In this document: positions 1-8,339 of the stretch, piece after piece
How positions within the stretch are numbered: the stretch's first letter is position 1
Layout of the letters: each line of letters starts with the position of its first letter
From: Cypionkella aquatica
Lineage (GTDB): Bacteria > Pseudomonadota > Alphaproteobacteria > Rhodobacterales > Rhodobacteraceae
DNA: 64,000 nucleotides
NCBI RefSeq assembly: GCF_030161095.1
Contig: NZ_BSPP01000021.1
Location: 28,773 to 92,772 of the forward strand
Direction of reading: 5' to 3'
Notes under the pieces: model-generated
What the model was told of the DNA's origin: nothing
Database searches by the model: none
The model's input: only the letters and a program-made list of their open reading frames with translations
Position numbers and translations under genes: made by a program

Positions 1-564
1 GGCGGTATTGGCCGCCATATCCAGCACCGGAATCCCCGATTTCGCCAGCACTTGTGACGCCTCTTGCACGATCACATTGCGGATCTGATCGCTGATTTCA
101 TCGGCGGTGAACTCGCCATCGGTGCCGACGATTTCGCGCATGAACACCGAAGGATCGGCCACCCGCATCGAATAGCTGCCAAAGGCGCGCAGGCGCACAG
201 GGCCGAATTCGGGATCGCGGCACATGATCGGGTTCTTGGTGCCCCATTTCTGATCATTGAACCGGGTGGTGTTGATGAAACAGATTTCGGATTTGAACGG
301 GCTGTCAAAGCCATGATCCCAGCTTTGCAGCGTGGTCATGATCGGCATGTTGTTGGTTTCGAGCATATACATGCCGGGGCCGAACACATCGGCCAACTGG
401 CCCTCATGCACGAACACGGCTGCCTGACCCTCGCGCACCGTCAGCTTGGCGCCGTATTTGATCGCATTGCCCTGCCGTTCAAACCGCCACACCATCGTGT
501 CGCGGGAGTCATCCAGCCAGGTGATGACATCAATAAACTCGCCCTTCAGAAATCCGAAAACCAT
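1..564 (-). CDS. SPFH-domain protein, YdjI/virion-core-like (3' end outside window)
   Basis: The minus-strand frame starts at an ATG at 564 (MVFGFLKGEFIDVITW) and stays open to the window edge, giving 188 residues without the C-terminus. Stretches such as REGQAAVFVHEGQLADVFGPG and RAFGSYSMRVADPSVFMREI are typical of the SPFH (band-7) branch that includes Bacillus YdjI. SPFH proteins oligomerise as membrane-associated scaffolds. It is the last visible member of a minus-strand run with a DUF2927 lipoprotein, a TelA-like and an XpaC-like protein. In the wider family a zinc-ribbon or PG-binding C-terminus can follow, which cannot be seen here. The family call is firm; the role in this organism is inferred. 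Confidence 0.85.
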   Translation of the reverse strand, partial: MVFGFLKGEFIDVITWLDDSRDTMVWRFERQGNAIKYGAKLTVREGQAAVFVHEGQLADVFGPGMYMLETNNMPIMTTLQSWDHGFDSPFKSEICFINTTRFNDQKWGTKNPIMCRDPEFGPVRLRAFGSYSMRVADPSVFMREIVGTDGEFTADEISDQIRNVIVQEASQVLAKSGIPVLDMAANTA

Positions 565-591
565 GATCTACTCCTTCACGCCCCGACGGGC

Positions 592-1554
592 CTAGCTTTC
601 GCCGCCCATCAGACGGCGGGCGAGTGTTTCCACGATGGGCCGCGCTTCGGACTCGGTCATGCCGGGGCGCAGCGCGGGATTGTATAGCATTTGCAACATC
701 TTCTCGTCCTGCGTCGTCAGCAGGGCGAATTCTTCGTCATCGTTGAAGATCGACGGGCGGGCCTGCGGGCTGTCATTCGGCAACCCCAGCCCTTGGGCGA
801 TTTCTTCGTGCAGGCAGGACAGGCGCAGCAAATCGGGGTGTTCGGCGCGGATCACCGCGAAAGCCCCGGTGTAATTGCCCGAAGCCCCCGAGGATTGCGC
901 ATAAACGATGCAATAGGTGGAGCGCTGCATCGCGGTGATGCCGCTGACATCATTCGCCGTCAGCCCCGGCATTGCGGCTTGCAGCACGGGCCCAAGCCCC
1001 GCGCGTTCATCTTCCGAGACGACATAGATCCAGAAATTCGGGCGGTTGTCGTCCAGCCGGATCGGATGCCCGGTCAGCCCCTGCAAGCGTTGCAGATAAG
1101 AGCCGACCCGCGCCGTATCGGTCGCCCGCATCTGCGCCGAGACGGAATCGCCAAAGCGCAGGCCCACCCGCACCGGCTGCTGCCAGCGCCGCAATGCGCT
1201 GACGGTCTGGCGCTGCACGGTGCTGCCGCTTGAACGGGCATATTCGTCATAGAGGGCGATGCGGATGAAGTTATCAGCCAACATGCGGTCGGTGAACGGC
1301 GTGTCCGCGCCGCCGCCATCGGTGCGCAGCAAGCCCTGACCCAGCAAGCCGCGTTGCACCTCGGCATAATAAGCACGCGCCGCGGCACTGGCCGGGGTTT
1401 CTGGCTTTGGTTCGGGCGCAGGCTGTGCCGCCACCTCTGGACGCGGCACAGGTTTTGTCGCAGGCGGCAGCGTTTCGCCACAACCGAGCAGCGCCAGCGC
1501 AGCCGTCAGGCCAAGCCAGCGTTTGATCGCAATGCGCGGCCCCCGCTGCGCCAT
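592..1554 (-). CDS. DUF2927-type lipoprotein
   Basis: The 320-residue product opens with a basic n-region, a hydrophobic stretch and a lipobox-like LLGC (Cys about residue 25), so it is probably a lipoprotein. A Pro/Ala/Glu linker follows, then a globular part with LRRWQQPVRVGLRFGDSVS and a late CLHEEIAQGLGLPNDSP segment. That pattern matches the DUF2927 family of alphaproteobacteria. The HEEIAQGLG segment resembles a metallopeptidase helix, although no function is established. Its start lies 2 nt after the TelA-like stop codon, so it is probably co-transcribed and translationally coupled to it. Product class is fairly sure; function is unknown. Confidence 0.75.
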   Translation of the reverse strand: MAQRGPRIAIKRWLGLTAALALLGCGETLPPATKPVPRPEVAAQPAPEPKPETPASAAARAYYAEVQRGLLGQGLLRTDGGGADTPFTDRMLADNFIRIALYDEYARSSGSTVQRQTVSALRRWQQPVRVGLRFGDSVSAQMRATDTARVGSYLQRLQGLTGHPIRLDDNRPNFWIYVVSEDERAGLGPVLQAAMPGLTANDVSGITAMQRSTYCIVYAQSSGASGNYTGAFAVIRAEHPDLLRLSCLHEEIAQGLGLPNDSPQARPSIFNDDEEFALLTTQDEKMLQMLYNPALRPGMTESEARPIVETLARRLMGGES

Positions 1555-1556
1555 GA

Positions 1557-2741
1557 TCAGACAGCGCTGCCGATATTGGCACCGCTGGCGGTCTTGCGCG
1601 CGCGGGCAGAGGCCAGAGTATCGCGCAGCTCTCCTTCCATCTTCACCAGCTCAATCTCGGCGGCAGCCCGCCGCGCCTTGCCTTCGTCGGCAATCGCAAG
1701 GCTTTCCTCGATCGTGGCCACAAGGGTTGCATTGGCCTTCTGCACGGCCTCGATGTCGAACACGCCCCGCTCCATCTCGGTGCGCACGACCTTGTTGGCC
1801 TCTTGCAGGTTGTTGGCATTGGCGGTCAGCAATTCATTGGTCAGATCATTGGCATCCTTGATCGCAATCGCGGCTTCCTTGCTGCGCTGGATCGTCACCG
1901 CTTGCGCGAGTTGGGTTTCCCACAAAGGCACGGTGTTCATCAGGGTGGAGTTGATCTTGCCGACGAGGCTCTTGTCGTTTTCCTGCACCAAGCGGATCGA
2001 GGGCAAGGATTGCATCGTCACCTGACGCGTCAGTTTCAGATCATAGACCCGGCGTTCCAGATCATCGCGCGCCGCCCGCAGATCGCGGAGTTCTTGGGCG
2101 CGGATCAACTGATCAGCCTCGGGCGCGGCTGTCACCGCAGCCTCACGCGCGGGAATGTCATTGGCATCAAGCTCTTTCAGCTTGGCCTCACCCGCCGCGA
2201 TATAAAGGCCCAGTTCGTTGTAGAAGGTCAAAGTCTTGGCATACAGAATGTCGAGGCTTTTGATATCCTTTAACAAAACTGTCTCATGCACCAGCAGGTT
2301 TGCCGTCACCTTGTCAATCTGGCCCTGCACTTCTTCGTAGCGCGCGACAAATTCCGCCAAGGGGGCGGCGTGGCCGGTCAGCCATTCCCACCAGCTTTGC
2401 TTGCGGTTCACGTCCAACTCTTCGCCCGAGAAACCGCGAATGGTGGTGACGATTTCGCGCAGGGAATCCCCGGCTGGCCCGACATCCTTGTTCTTCACGC
2501 CCTGCAGCATTTCCTGCGAAATCACCTGCAATTCAGCCTGCGCGCCGGAGCCGAACGAGATGATCGACTGGGTGTTGGTCATATCCAACTCGGCCATGCG
2601 CTTGCGGATATCCTCGGCCACCGGGGCAGGGGCGGCTTCCAAGACCACAATCGCAGTGCCGGGTTCGGCCAGCACGGTGGCGGTGACTTTTTCAACTTCG
2701 GCCAGCGAGGTGGCAGCAGCGGCGCGGATATCTTCGGTCAT
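1557..2741 (-). CDS. TelA-family toxic anion resistance protein
   Basis: This 394-residue, helix- and coil-rich protein carries the TelA/KlaA signature: FGSGAQAELQVISQEMLQGV near the N-terminus, the SWWEWL motif around residue 120 and a long central helical region (ETQLAQAVTIQRSKEAAIA). Family members were first linked to tellurite resistance and often sit beside XpaC and SPFH proteins in envelope-stress gene sets; their biochemical role is unsettled. I chose ATG 2741 over an in-frame GTG at 2750 because it gives the usual short N-terminus. It follows the XpaC-like gene by about 70 nt and nearly touches the DUF2927 gene downstream. Confidence 0.88.
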   Translation of the reverse strand: MTEDIRAAAATSLAEVEKVTATVLAEPGTAIVVLEAAPAPVAEDIRKRMAELDMTNTQSIISFGSGAQAELQVISQEMLQGVKNKDVGPAGDSLREIVTTIRGFSGEELDVNRKQSWWEWLTGHAAPLAEFVARYEEVQGQIDKVTANLLVHETVLLKDIKSLDILYAKTLTFYNELGLYIAAGEAKLKELDANDIPAREAAVTAAPEADQLIRAQELRDLRAARDDLERRVYDLKLTRQVTMQSLPSIRLVQENDKSLVGKINSTLMNTVPLWETQLAQAVTIQRSKEAAIAIKDANDLTNELLTANANNLQEANKVVRTEMERGVFDIEAVQKANATLVATIEESLAIADEGKARRAAAEIELVKMEGELRDTLASARARKTASGANIGSAV

Positions 2742-2811
2742 GGCTCTCACTCGTTCAGGGCGCAGATGCGCAGATTGGCAAAACCCCGCAGCGGGGCGGA
2801 TTGCGTAAAAA

Positions 2812-3684
2812 TCAGGTTTCCAGTTTCAGGCGATCGCGGAGCACCTGAATTTCAACGTCAAGATCGGTATGGCTGCCTTGCAGCAGGCTTTCAGTGCGGG
2901 CGGCAAAGGTGGTTTCCAACTCGGTCAGCAAAGTCTCATAATCGGCGCGGATTTTGGGGTCGCGGGCCTGCACATAGGCATCGGCAAACTTCACCGTCGC
3001 ATCGCGCGCGCCCATCAAATAGACCGACAGATACTTGCGCGCCGCTGTCAGATCGCCCGGATCGTTTTCCACAGACCGGAACAGCCCGCGCGCAATGCCT
3101 GCGAATTTCGCCACGCGCGCCTCTAAGGCGCTGTCCTTGGCGCGCAGGATCGCATCTTTCATGCCGGCCAGCAAAGCCTCGGCCTCATCCACGGCTTTGG
3201 CGACGCGTTCGACCTGAAAGCTGTCAACGCCCTCCATGCCCTTGTCGCGCATCGGGTCCAGCCCGAACGCGCCGACATGCAGGATCAACCCGGCCAGCCC
3301 CAGCAAGATCGCGTAAATCATCGGCTGATTGACCATGGCCCCGACGCAGAGGCCCACCCCCATCAGCACCGCGCCAAAAGCCTTGCGCGGGATCGCCGGA
3401 CGCCGCGCCACCTTGCGCGCGTCATAGGCGTCTTGCGCGATGCAGCCCTGTTGGGTCAGCCAAGCGGCCAGCAGCAAAATCCCGCAAGCTGCCAGCCCCA
3501 GGATCAAAACGCGCGGCTCTGCCTTGAACGCAAGGGCTGCGAACAGAAACGGCGGCAAGAACAGCGCCCGCGCGCGCCCGGTGGATTTGGACCGTGGCAC
3601 AGCCCCCGGCGCGGGCGCGACCCCCGCAGGGCCATCGACGCGAGAGTTCCCCGGCGAGTATTTGCCGCCAAAGCGTTCCGCCAT
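2812..3684 (-). CDS. XpaC-like 5-bromo-4-chloroindolyl phosphate hydrolysis family protein
   Basis: The 290-residue protein has a charged N-terminus (MAERFGGKYSPG), then two groups of hydrophobic segments (about residues 45-75 and 105-140), then a soluble helical half with VERVAKAVDEAEALLAGMKD and LSVYLMGARDATVKFADAY. This organisation matches the XpaC family, named after a Bacillus indicator-dye phenotype and usually found with TelA-like genes. The start at 3684 is preferred to 3723 because AERFGGKYSP is the usual family N-terminus and the longer start would overlap the small upstream gene. It lies 13 nt downstream of that gene's stop. The true substrate is unknown. Confidence 0.8.
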   Translation of the reverse strand: MAERFGGKYSPGNSRVDGPAGVAPAPGAVPRSKSTGRARALFLPPFLFAALAFKAEPRVLILGLAACGILLLAAWLTQQGCIAQDAYDARKVARRPAIPRKAFGAVLMGVGLCVGAMVNQPMIYAILLGLAGLILHVGAFGLDPMRDKGMEGVDSFQVERVAKAVDEAEALLAGMKDAILRAKDSALEARVAKFAGIARGLFRSVENDPGDLTAARKYLSVYLMGARDATVKFADAYVQARDPKIRADYETLLTELETTFAARTESLLQGSHTDLDVEIQVLRDRLKLET

Positions 3685-3697
3685 CACTGCACCCCCA

Positions 3698-3781
3698 TCA
3701 CTGCGCACCCAAGATGGCAACATAGACCATCAGCGCCAGCAACAGCATAAACGCGCCCGATTCCAAACCCTTGGCAGACAT
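3698..3781 (-). CDS. 27-residue single-span membrane peptide heading the TelA/XpaC cassette
   Basis: ATG at 3781 is preceded by a GAGG ribosome-binding site about 6 nt upstream and opens a 27-codon frame ending in TGA. The peptide has a short polar start (MSAKGLESGAF), one hydrophobic helix (MLLLALMVYVAIL) and a GAQ end, so it is probably a one-pass membrane protein. The XpaC-like gene begins 13 nt after the stop, suggesting that both are in one transcript. No homologue is recalled with certainty. It could be a regulatory or scaffold peptide of the cassette, or merely a leader that sets translation of the next gene. Confidence 0.6.
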   Translation of the reverse strand: MSAKGLESGAFMLLLALMVYVAILGAQ

Positions 3782-3897
3782 AGCGCCTCATTTCTCAGAA
3801 TACTGGCCCACACGGCGGGAACCCCTAGACTATAGGCACAGCGCTGGCTGCGTGCCAGTGGGCAAAACCGGGGAATTTTCCGGCCCCTGACACCATA

Positions 3898-5067
3898 TCA
3901 AGCCCCGCGCTTTGGCCGCCCGCCGGTCGGCTTCGGCCCCACAGGCGCGCTGCGCGTCGATGTGGGCCGCTTTGCCGCAGGTTTGGCGGGTCTGGAAGCG
4001 CCCTCTGCCTTTGCCGCAGCGGTGCCAAAGCTGCGCGGCTTTGCGCCAGCGCCAGCCTCGGCCTTCTTGGCGGCGGTGCCAAAGCTGCGCGGCTTGGTGG
4101 CCTCGCCCCAGGCATCAGAAAGCTGCTTCAAGCCTTCGCCGGATTTCAGCCGTTTGCTTGGGCCGTCGGCCTTGGCGGTGGTGGTGCGCGAAGCCGGGCG
4201 CGGTGCGCGGGTGCGCTTGGGCGCATCTTCATCCACCGTCGCCCCTTGGCCCAGCTGATCGCGCAAAACCTTGCCTTTGACTTCCTCGACCTCGCCCGGT
4301 TGCAGATCGTTCAGACGGAACGGGCCGTAAGAAATCCGGATCAAGCGGTTCACCGTCAGATTGATTGCGGCCATCGCACGGCGGATCTCGCGGTTCTTGC
4401 CCTCACGCAGGCCCACGGTCAGCCAGGCATTCGCGCCCTGAATCCGGTCAATCACCACGATCATCGGCTGAAACCGCTCTCCCTCCACCACGATGCCTTT
4501 GCGCAAAGGCTCCAGATCCGGGTCCATCGGATTGCCGTTCACCCGCACGCGATACTTGCGCAGCCAGCCGGTCGAGGGCAATTCCAACCGCCGTTTAAGC
4601 GCGCCGTCATTGGTCAGCAGCAGCAACCCTTCCGAGTTCAAATCCAGCCGCCCCACCGACATCACCCGCGGCAACTCGGCAGGCAGATTGTCAAACACCG
4701 TCTCGCGGCCCTTCTCGTCGCTTTCCGAAGTCACCAAGCCATCGGGCTTGTAATACAGCCACAACCGCGCCTGCTCGGGCTCGCCCACCACCACGCCGCG
4801 CGCGACGATCTTGTCCTTCGAGGTGACGTTCAGGGCAGGCGAGGTGATGACCTTGCCGTTGACCGAAACCTCACCCAACTCGATCATGCGCTCGGCTTCG
4901 CGGCGCGAGGCGACGCCAGCGCGCGACAAAACCTTGGCGATCCGGTCGCCTTCTGGCGTGCCCGCCGCAGGCTTGGCCGTCACTGCGGCCTTGCGTTCTA
5001 CAGCCTTGCCCTCAACTTTAGGGCCAGCCACTCTTGCGATTTTCGGGGGATTTGTATTCTCGGCCAT
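3898..5067 (-). CDS. rluB: 23S rRNA pseudouridine synthase, RluB-type
   Basis: The 389-residue protein has an S4 RNA-binding domain (RIAKVLSRAGVASRREAERM, about residues 43-90) followed by the RsuA/RluB/E/F catalytic domain. The motif GRLDLNSEGLLLLTNDG (about 140-158) contains the catalytic Asp. RluB isomerises a uridine of 23S rRNA helix 89 in Escherichia coli. Residues beyond about 270 form a Lys/Ala/Pro/Arg-rich tail with repeated RSFGTAA units, a disordered basic extension common in alphaproteobacteria that may bind RNA. The gene is divergent from tadA, with 85 bp between the starts. Exact target assignment to RluB over RluE/F rests on the S4 domain and size. Confidence 0.88.
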   Translation of the reverse strand: MAENTNPPKIARVAGPKVEGKAVERKAAVTAKPAAGTPEGDRIAKVLSRAGVASRREAERMIELGEVSVNGKVITSPALNVTSKDKIVARGVVVGEPEQARLWLYYKPDGLVTSESDEKGRETVFDNLPAELPRVMSVGRLDLNSEGLLLLTNDGALKRRLELPSTGWLRKYRVRVNGNPMDPDLEPLRKGIVVEGERFQPMIVVIDRIQGANAWLTVGLREGKNREIRRAMAAINLTVNRLIRISYGPFRLNDLQPGEVEEVKGKVLRDQLGQGATVDEDAPKRTRAPRPASRTTTAKADGPSKRLKSGEGLKQLSDAWGEATKPRSFGTAAKKAEAGAGAKPRSFGTAAAKAEGASRPAKPAAKRPTSTRSAPVGPKPTGGRPKRGA

Positions 5068-5152
5068 AGTCTTTTATCCTTCAACGGGCAAAGCGCGCGA
5101 CATGCGGGCGATCAGGCCAAACTATTCTTTCAACGTCCAAGGGGCAAGTACG

Positions 5153-5596
5153 GTGTTCAAAACCTTCATGGACGCCGCTTTGGATCAAGCCCGCAAGGCC
5201 GCCGTGCGCGGTGAGGTGCCAATCGGGGCCGTGGTGGTGAAAGATGGCCAGATCATCGCCGCTGCTGGCAACCGCACCCGCGAATTAAGCGACCCCACCG
5301 CGCATGCCGAGGTTTTGGCGATCCGCGAAGCCTGCCGCCTGGCCAAATCCGAGCGTTTGCCGGGCCACGATCTGTACGTCACGCTAGAGCCCTGCCCAAT
5401 CTGCGCCGGAACCATCGCCGCCGCCCGCATCGCCCGGCTTTACATCGGCGCGCCCGACCCAAAATCCGGCGGCACGCTGCATGGCGCGCGGGTGTTCAGT
5501 CACCCCCAATGCCACCACGCCCCCGAGATCTACGACAACATCAACGCAGCCGAGTCCGAATCGCTGCTGAAAACCTTCTTCGCCAGCCTTCGCTAA
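5153..5596 (+). CDS. tadA: tRNA-specific adenosine deaminase
   Basis: TadA deaminates A34 to inosine in the tRNA-Arg(ACG) anticodon. The 147-residue product shows the cytidine deaminase fold motifs: HAEVLAIREA (zinc-binding His and catalytic Glu) and EPCPICAGTI (the two zinc Cys). The C-terminus ends FFASLR, as in this family. The GTG at 5153 is preferred because AAGGGG lies 8 nt upstream and it supplies the usual N-terminal helix; the ATG at 5168 has no ribosome-binding site at a proper distance. It is divergent from rluB. A hairpin-bearing repeat follows the stop. Confidence 0.92.
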   Translation: MFKTFMDAALDQARKAAVRGEVPIGAVVVKDGQIIAAAGNRTRELSDPTAHAEVLAIREACRLAKSERLPGHDLYVTLEPCPICAGTIAAARIARLYIGAPDPKSGGTLHGARVFSHPQCHHAPEIYDNINAAESESLLKTFFASLR

Positions 5597-5611
5597 AATT
5601 TACCTAAAATT

Positions 5612-5663
5612 ATCATCCTCTCTGCAGAAATATCCTCGGGGGTCTGGGGGGAGAGCCCCCCAG
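5612..5663. repeat. Dispersed 3'-end repeat with hairpin
   Basis: The segment has a CTCTCTGCAGAAATATCC core followed by a GC hairpin (CTGGGGGG at 5644-5651 paired with CCCCCCAG at 5656-5663). Relatives of the core lie after ftsY, after folE2 and after the aminotransferase gene. It directly follows tadA and may act as its terminator, but there is no clear U-tract. Confidence 0.6.
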
Positions 5664-5799
5664 CCTTGCCGTCTGGCCGTGCCTGTGACGCCAAGACCAC
5701 ACCCGTCAAACATCTGCGCGCCCAAGGCCACGCCGTTTTGCGCGGCCCTAAAACCATGCCATAAGCCGCAAACCACGCAGGACCAAAGGAGGGCGTCAC

Positions 5800-5874
5800 A
5801 TGTTGTATTCTACATCCGTCGCCACCGCGGCACCTGTCTGGCGACACAATTGCGGCACCTCGTATCGGGCCTAG
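5800..5874 (+). CDS. Possible 24-residue peptide with a strong ribosome-binding site
   Basis: A near-perfect Shine-Dalgarno sequence, AAAGGAGG at 5785-5792, lies 7 nt before ATG 5800. The frame encodes 24 residues (MLYSTSVATAAPVWRHNCGT, then four more) and ends in TAG. The first residues resemble the start of DUF1127-type small proteins, and a DUF1127-like gene begins about 150 nt downstream, so this may be a leader peptide or the remnant of a small-protein gene. Without homologues the call rests on the ribosome-binding site alone. Confidence 0.4.
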   Translation: MLYSTSVATAAPVWRHNCGTSYRA

Positions 5875-6028
5875 TCCCCGATCCTCGAAGCCTTAGCGTG
5901 TCCAAAGCCTTAGCGGCTTAACCCCACCAAAACACCCATCCGACCCAACCGCGCGCCGCGCGCTTTTGCGTCGCATTTTAATCTCAAACCATAGGACCAG
6001 TCCGTGCAAGCGGCTGGAATGTGCCAAA

Positions 6029-6256
6029 ATGAACCTTGTTCAAAACGCAAGACGTTATTCTGACCAAGCGGCTTTGCTGCCCGTTCTGCAACAGCTGATC
6101 GCCGATCACGGGCCGCTGCGCACGTTGCTTGCGCTGTTGCGCGCGCTGCTGCAACGGCCTGCAAAGCCTCCGCCAGCCGCGATGCTGTCGAACCATTTGC
6201 GCCGCGACATTGGCCTTGGCGAACTGCCACCACCGCGCCCGCCGCTGTTGCGCTGA
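6029..6256 (+). CDS. DUF1127-like small basic protein
   Basis: The 75-residue product is Arg- and Leu-rich with an amphipathic helix (LIADHGPLRTLLALLRALLQ) and a C-terminal AMLSNHLRRDIGL motif, the hallmark of DUF1127/YjiS-type proteins (usual form LSDHLLRDIGL). In alphaproteobacteria some members affect RNA turnover and phosphate or stress responses, but the role here is not known. ATG 6029 was chosen over an upstream in-frame start at 5966 because the extension reads as non-protein. Gene is monocistronic and convergent with the flavin reductase-like gene. Confidence 0.6.
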   Translation: MNLVQNARRYSDQAALLPVLQQLIADHGPLRTLLALLRALLQRPAKPPPAAMLSNHLRRDIGLGELPPPRPPLLR

Positions 6257-6293
6257 AACCGCAGCGCTAAAACCGCAGTTTTAGTTCCCGGCG

Positions 6294-6902
6294 CTAAATC
6301 TCGGCGCGCCCCACTTCATCGGGGCGCGTCAGCTCAAACACCTCTGACACCACGGCGTAATCCTTGTAGCCCAGTCGCGCTACGGGCCGCACCAGCTCTA
6401 GATCGAAGCGGCCATCGCGCAGATACTCAGGGCGAATATGCACGCCGACAACTTCGCCCACCGCCATCCAGTTCTCACCCGCCAACTGCAGCAAATGCAC
6501 CACCCGACATTCAAGTGTCGCCGGGGCCAGCGCCACCCGCGGGCAATCAATCACCGCACATTCTGCCTTGGTAACCCCGGCCAATGCGAATTCATCCACC
6601 CCGCGCGCCACGGCTTCTGAACTGGCGTTCATCGCGTGGATCATCGCCTCGGCCACCACATTCACCGCGAAAACCCCGCTGTCGCGCAGGTTCGCAATCG
6701 AATCCTTCATCCCACCGGCAAACATCACCTGCATCGGCGCATCATTCACCGCGTTGAAAAACGAATAGGGCGCAAGGTTGTCGCCCAACGGGCCGCGCGT
6801 GGAAATCCAGCCAATCGGGCGCGGCGCCACAATTGCCTTGAACGGATTGTGCGGCAGGCCCGCTTCCCGATGGCCTTGGCCCTTTTCCGGCTGATAAAAC
6901 AT
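6294..6902 (-). CDS. Flavin reductase-like (FMN-binding split barrel) protein
   Basis: The 202-residue protein shows the flavin-reductase-like fold: HNPFKAIVAPRPIGWISTRG, then NLAPYSFFNAVNDAPMQVMF, followed by KDSIANLRDSGVFAVNVV. The family binds FMN; members act as NAD(P)H:flavin oxidoreductases or as electron-transfer or electron-sensing proteins, so the partner cannot be named. ATG 6902 has GAAGGGG about 6 nt upstream, better than ATG 6908, which abuts that site. It is divergent from the GNAT gene at 6980. Function beyond FMN binding is inferred. Confidence 0.82.
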   Translation of the reverse strand: MFYQPEKGQGHREAGLPHNPFKAIVAPRPIGWISTRGPLGDNLAPYSFFNAVNDAPMQVMFAGGMKDSIANLRDSGVFAVNVVAEAMIHAMNASSEAVARGVDEFALAGVTKAECAVIDCPRVALAPATLECRVVHLLQLAGENWMAVGEVVGVHIRPEYLRDGRFDLELVRPVARLGYKDYAVVSEVFELTRPDEVGRAEI

Positions 6903-6979
6903 CCGCATCCCCTTCAGATTTGATCCTGCACCAAGCGCATGTTACCCGCGTTTCCAGATGATTCTAAAAAGGCCCGCCC

Positions 6980-7504
6980 GTGTATCAGCTTGAAGAAGAG
7001 ATCGAGGATGATTGGTGGGAAGTCGAGGCGCTTTATGATCTGTGCTTTGCCCCCGGCCGCACCGCTTTGTCATCTTACCGCCTGCGCGATGGTGTGCCGA
7101 CTGTAGCCGCGCTGTGCCTGATTTTGCGCGATGCCGATGGCACCCTCGCCGCTGCGATCCGCTATTGGCCCGCCGAGATTGACGAGGGCGATGACGAGGA
7201 TGGCGAGGATGTGCTGCTGCTGGGCCCCGTCGCCGTCCACCCCACCCGGCAGGGCGAGGGGCTTGGCGCGCTGTTGATCAACGAAAGTCTGGTCGAGGCC
7301 CGCCGTCTGGGATGGGAGCGCGTGTTGCTGGTGGGCGATGCCCCCTATTACCGCCGTTTTGGCTTTGAAAAGCTGGACGGTGTGGTGATGCCGCCGCCAA
7401 CGAACCCTGACCGCGTGTTGGGGCTTGCGTTGAAAAAGGGCGCTTGGGATGGCATCAAGGGACATGTCACCAAGGCTTCGGGCGCGACCCTGCCGCAGGG
7501 CTGA
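6980..7504 (+). CDS. GNAT family N-acetyltransferase
   Basis: The 174-residue protein has the GNAT acetyl-CoA motif A at GPVAVHPTRQGEGLGALLI (about residues 84-102) and a later GDAPYYRRFGFEKL segment, the pattern of the YhbS-like branch. It would transfer an acetyl group from acetyl-CoA to an unidentified amine. The start is GTG, with an AAAAGG stretch a suitable distance upstream. An acidic run (DEGDDEDGED, around 73-82) lies just before the cofactor motif. The gene precedes the EcsC-family gene by 43 nt and could share a transcript with it. Confidence 0.83.
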   Translation: MYQLEEEIEDDWWEVEALYDLCFAPGRTALSSYRLRDGVPTVAALCLILRDADGTLAAAIRYWPAEIDEGDDEDGEDVLLLGPVAVHPTRQGEGLGALLINESLVEARRLGWERVLLVGDAPYYRRFGFEKLDGVVMPPPTNPDRVLGLALKKGAWDGIKGHVTKASGATLPQG

Positions 7505-7547
7505 CGGCTCTCTTGTGCTGCGGCAACAAACCCCCCACATTGGCGGT

Positions 7548-8306
7548 ATGACCCAGCTTCCCGCCCTGCGCACCCCCGCCTCCAACACTGAAATAACCGA
7601 GCTTGCCCGCGCCTATAAACGCGCCAATGGCCCGCTGATGACTTTGGTGAACAAGATCGGCGGCGGGCTGGAGCAGCAAGCCACCCTGCTGCCCGCCGCC
7701 CTGCGCGCGCAGATTGAACAGGTGGTGATCAAGGCCCTGACTGCCGCGCATGGTCTTGCGGGGCTTGCCGAGCAAGGCCCAAAGCTGGGTGGCAGGGCGT
7801 CAACCTTTGCGGCGATGGCGACCGGGGCTGCGGGCGGGGCAGGGGGGCTGCTGACGTCTATCGCCGAACTTCCGGTCAGCATCACCCTGATTTTGCACAC
7901 CATCCGCTCTGAAGCGATCCGCGCGGGCTATGATCCGACCGAACCCGGCATCCGCGCCGCCTGTCTTGAGGTGTTTGCGGCGGGCACGCCCTTGCACGGT
8001 GATGATGGCGTCAATGCTGCGTTCCTGTCGGCCCGCCTGACCCTGACCGGACCTGCAATCCAGAAGCTGATCGCCTCGGTCGCGCCGAAACTTGCGGCGA
8101 CCATGGGCCAGAAACTGGCCGCCCAAGCCGTGCCCGTGCTGGGTGCGGTATCCGGTGCCGCGCTGAACGCCGCTTTCCTGCGCTATTACCGCGAGATGGC
8201 CCGCATCCGGTTCGCGCTGATGCGCTTGGCCGAGGTGCAAGGCGGTGAAGCCGTCGTCGCCGCCTTTGCCAAAGCGATTGAGCCGCCCAAGATTAGTAAA
8301 GCCTGA
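7548..8306 (+). CDS. EcsC-family protein
   Basis: The 252-residue product is Ala/Leu-rich with glycine-rich hydrophobic stretches (ATGAAGGAGGLLTSIAELPV, about 87-106) and repeated helices near the C-terminus (QAVPVLGAVSGAALNAAFLR). This matches the EcsC family, named for Bacillus EcsC, whose function remains poorly defined. The start at 7548 is the first giving a normal N-terminus; a longer frame overlaps the GNAT gene. Membrane association is plausible from the hydrophobic centre, but there is no classical signal peptide. It lies between the GNAT and GFA genes on the same strand. Confidence 0.8.
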   Translation: MTQLPALRTPASNTEITELARAYKRANGPLMTLVNKIGGGLEQQATLLPAALRAQIEQVVIKALTAAHGLAGLAEQGPKLGGRASTFAAMATGAAGGAGGLLTSIAELPVSITLILHTIRSEAIRAGYDPTEPGIRAACLEVFAAGTPLHGDDGVNAAFLSARLTLTGPAIQKLIASVAPKLAATMGQKLAAQAVPVLGAVSGAALNAAFLRYYREMARIRFALMRLAEVQGGEAVVAAFAKAIEPPKISKA

Positions 8307-8339
8307 CCCAACCGATCTCTCGCCAAGCCAGAGGCACAG

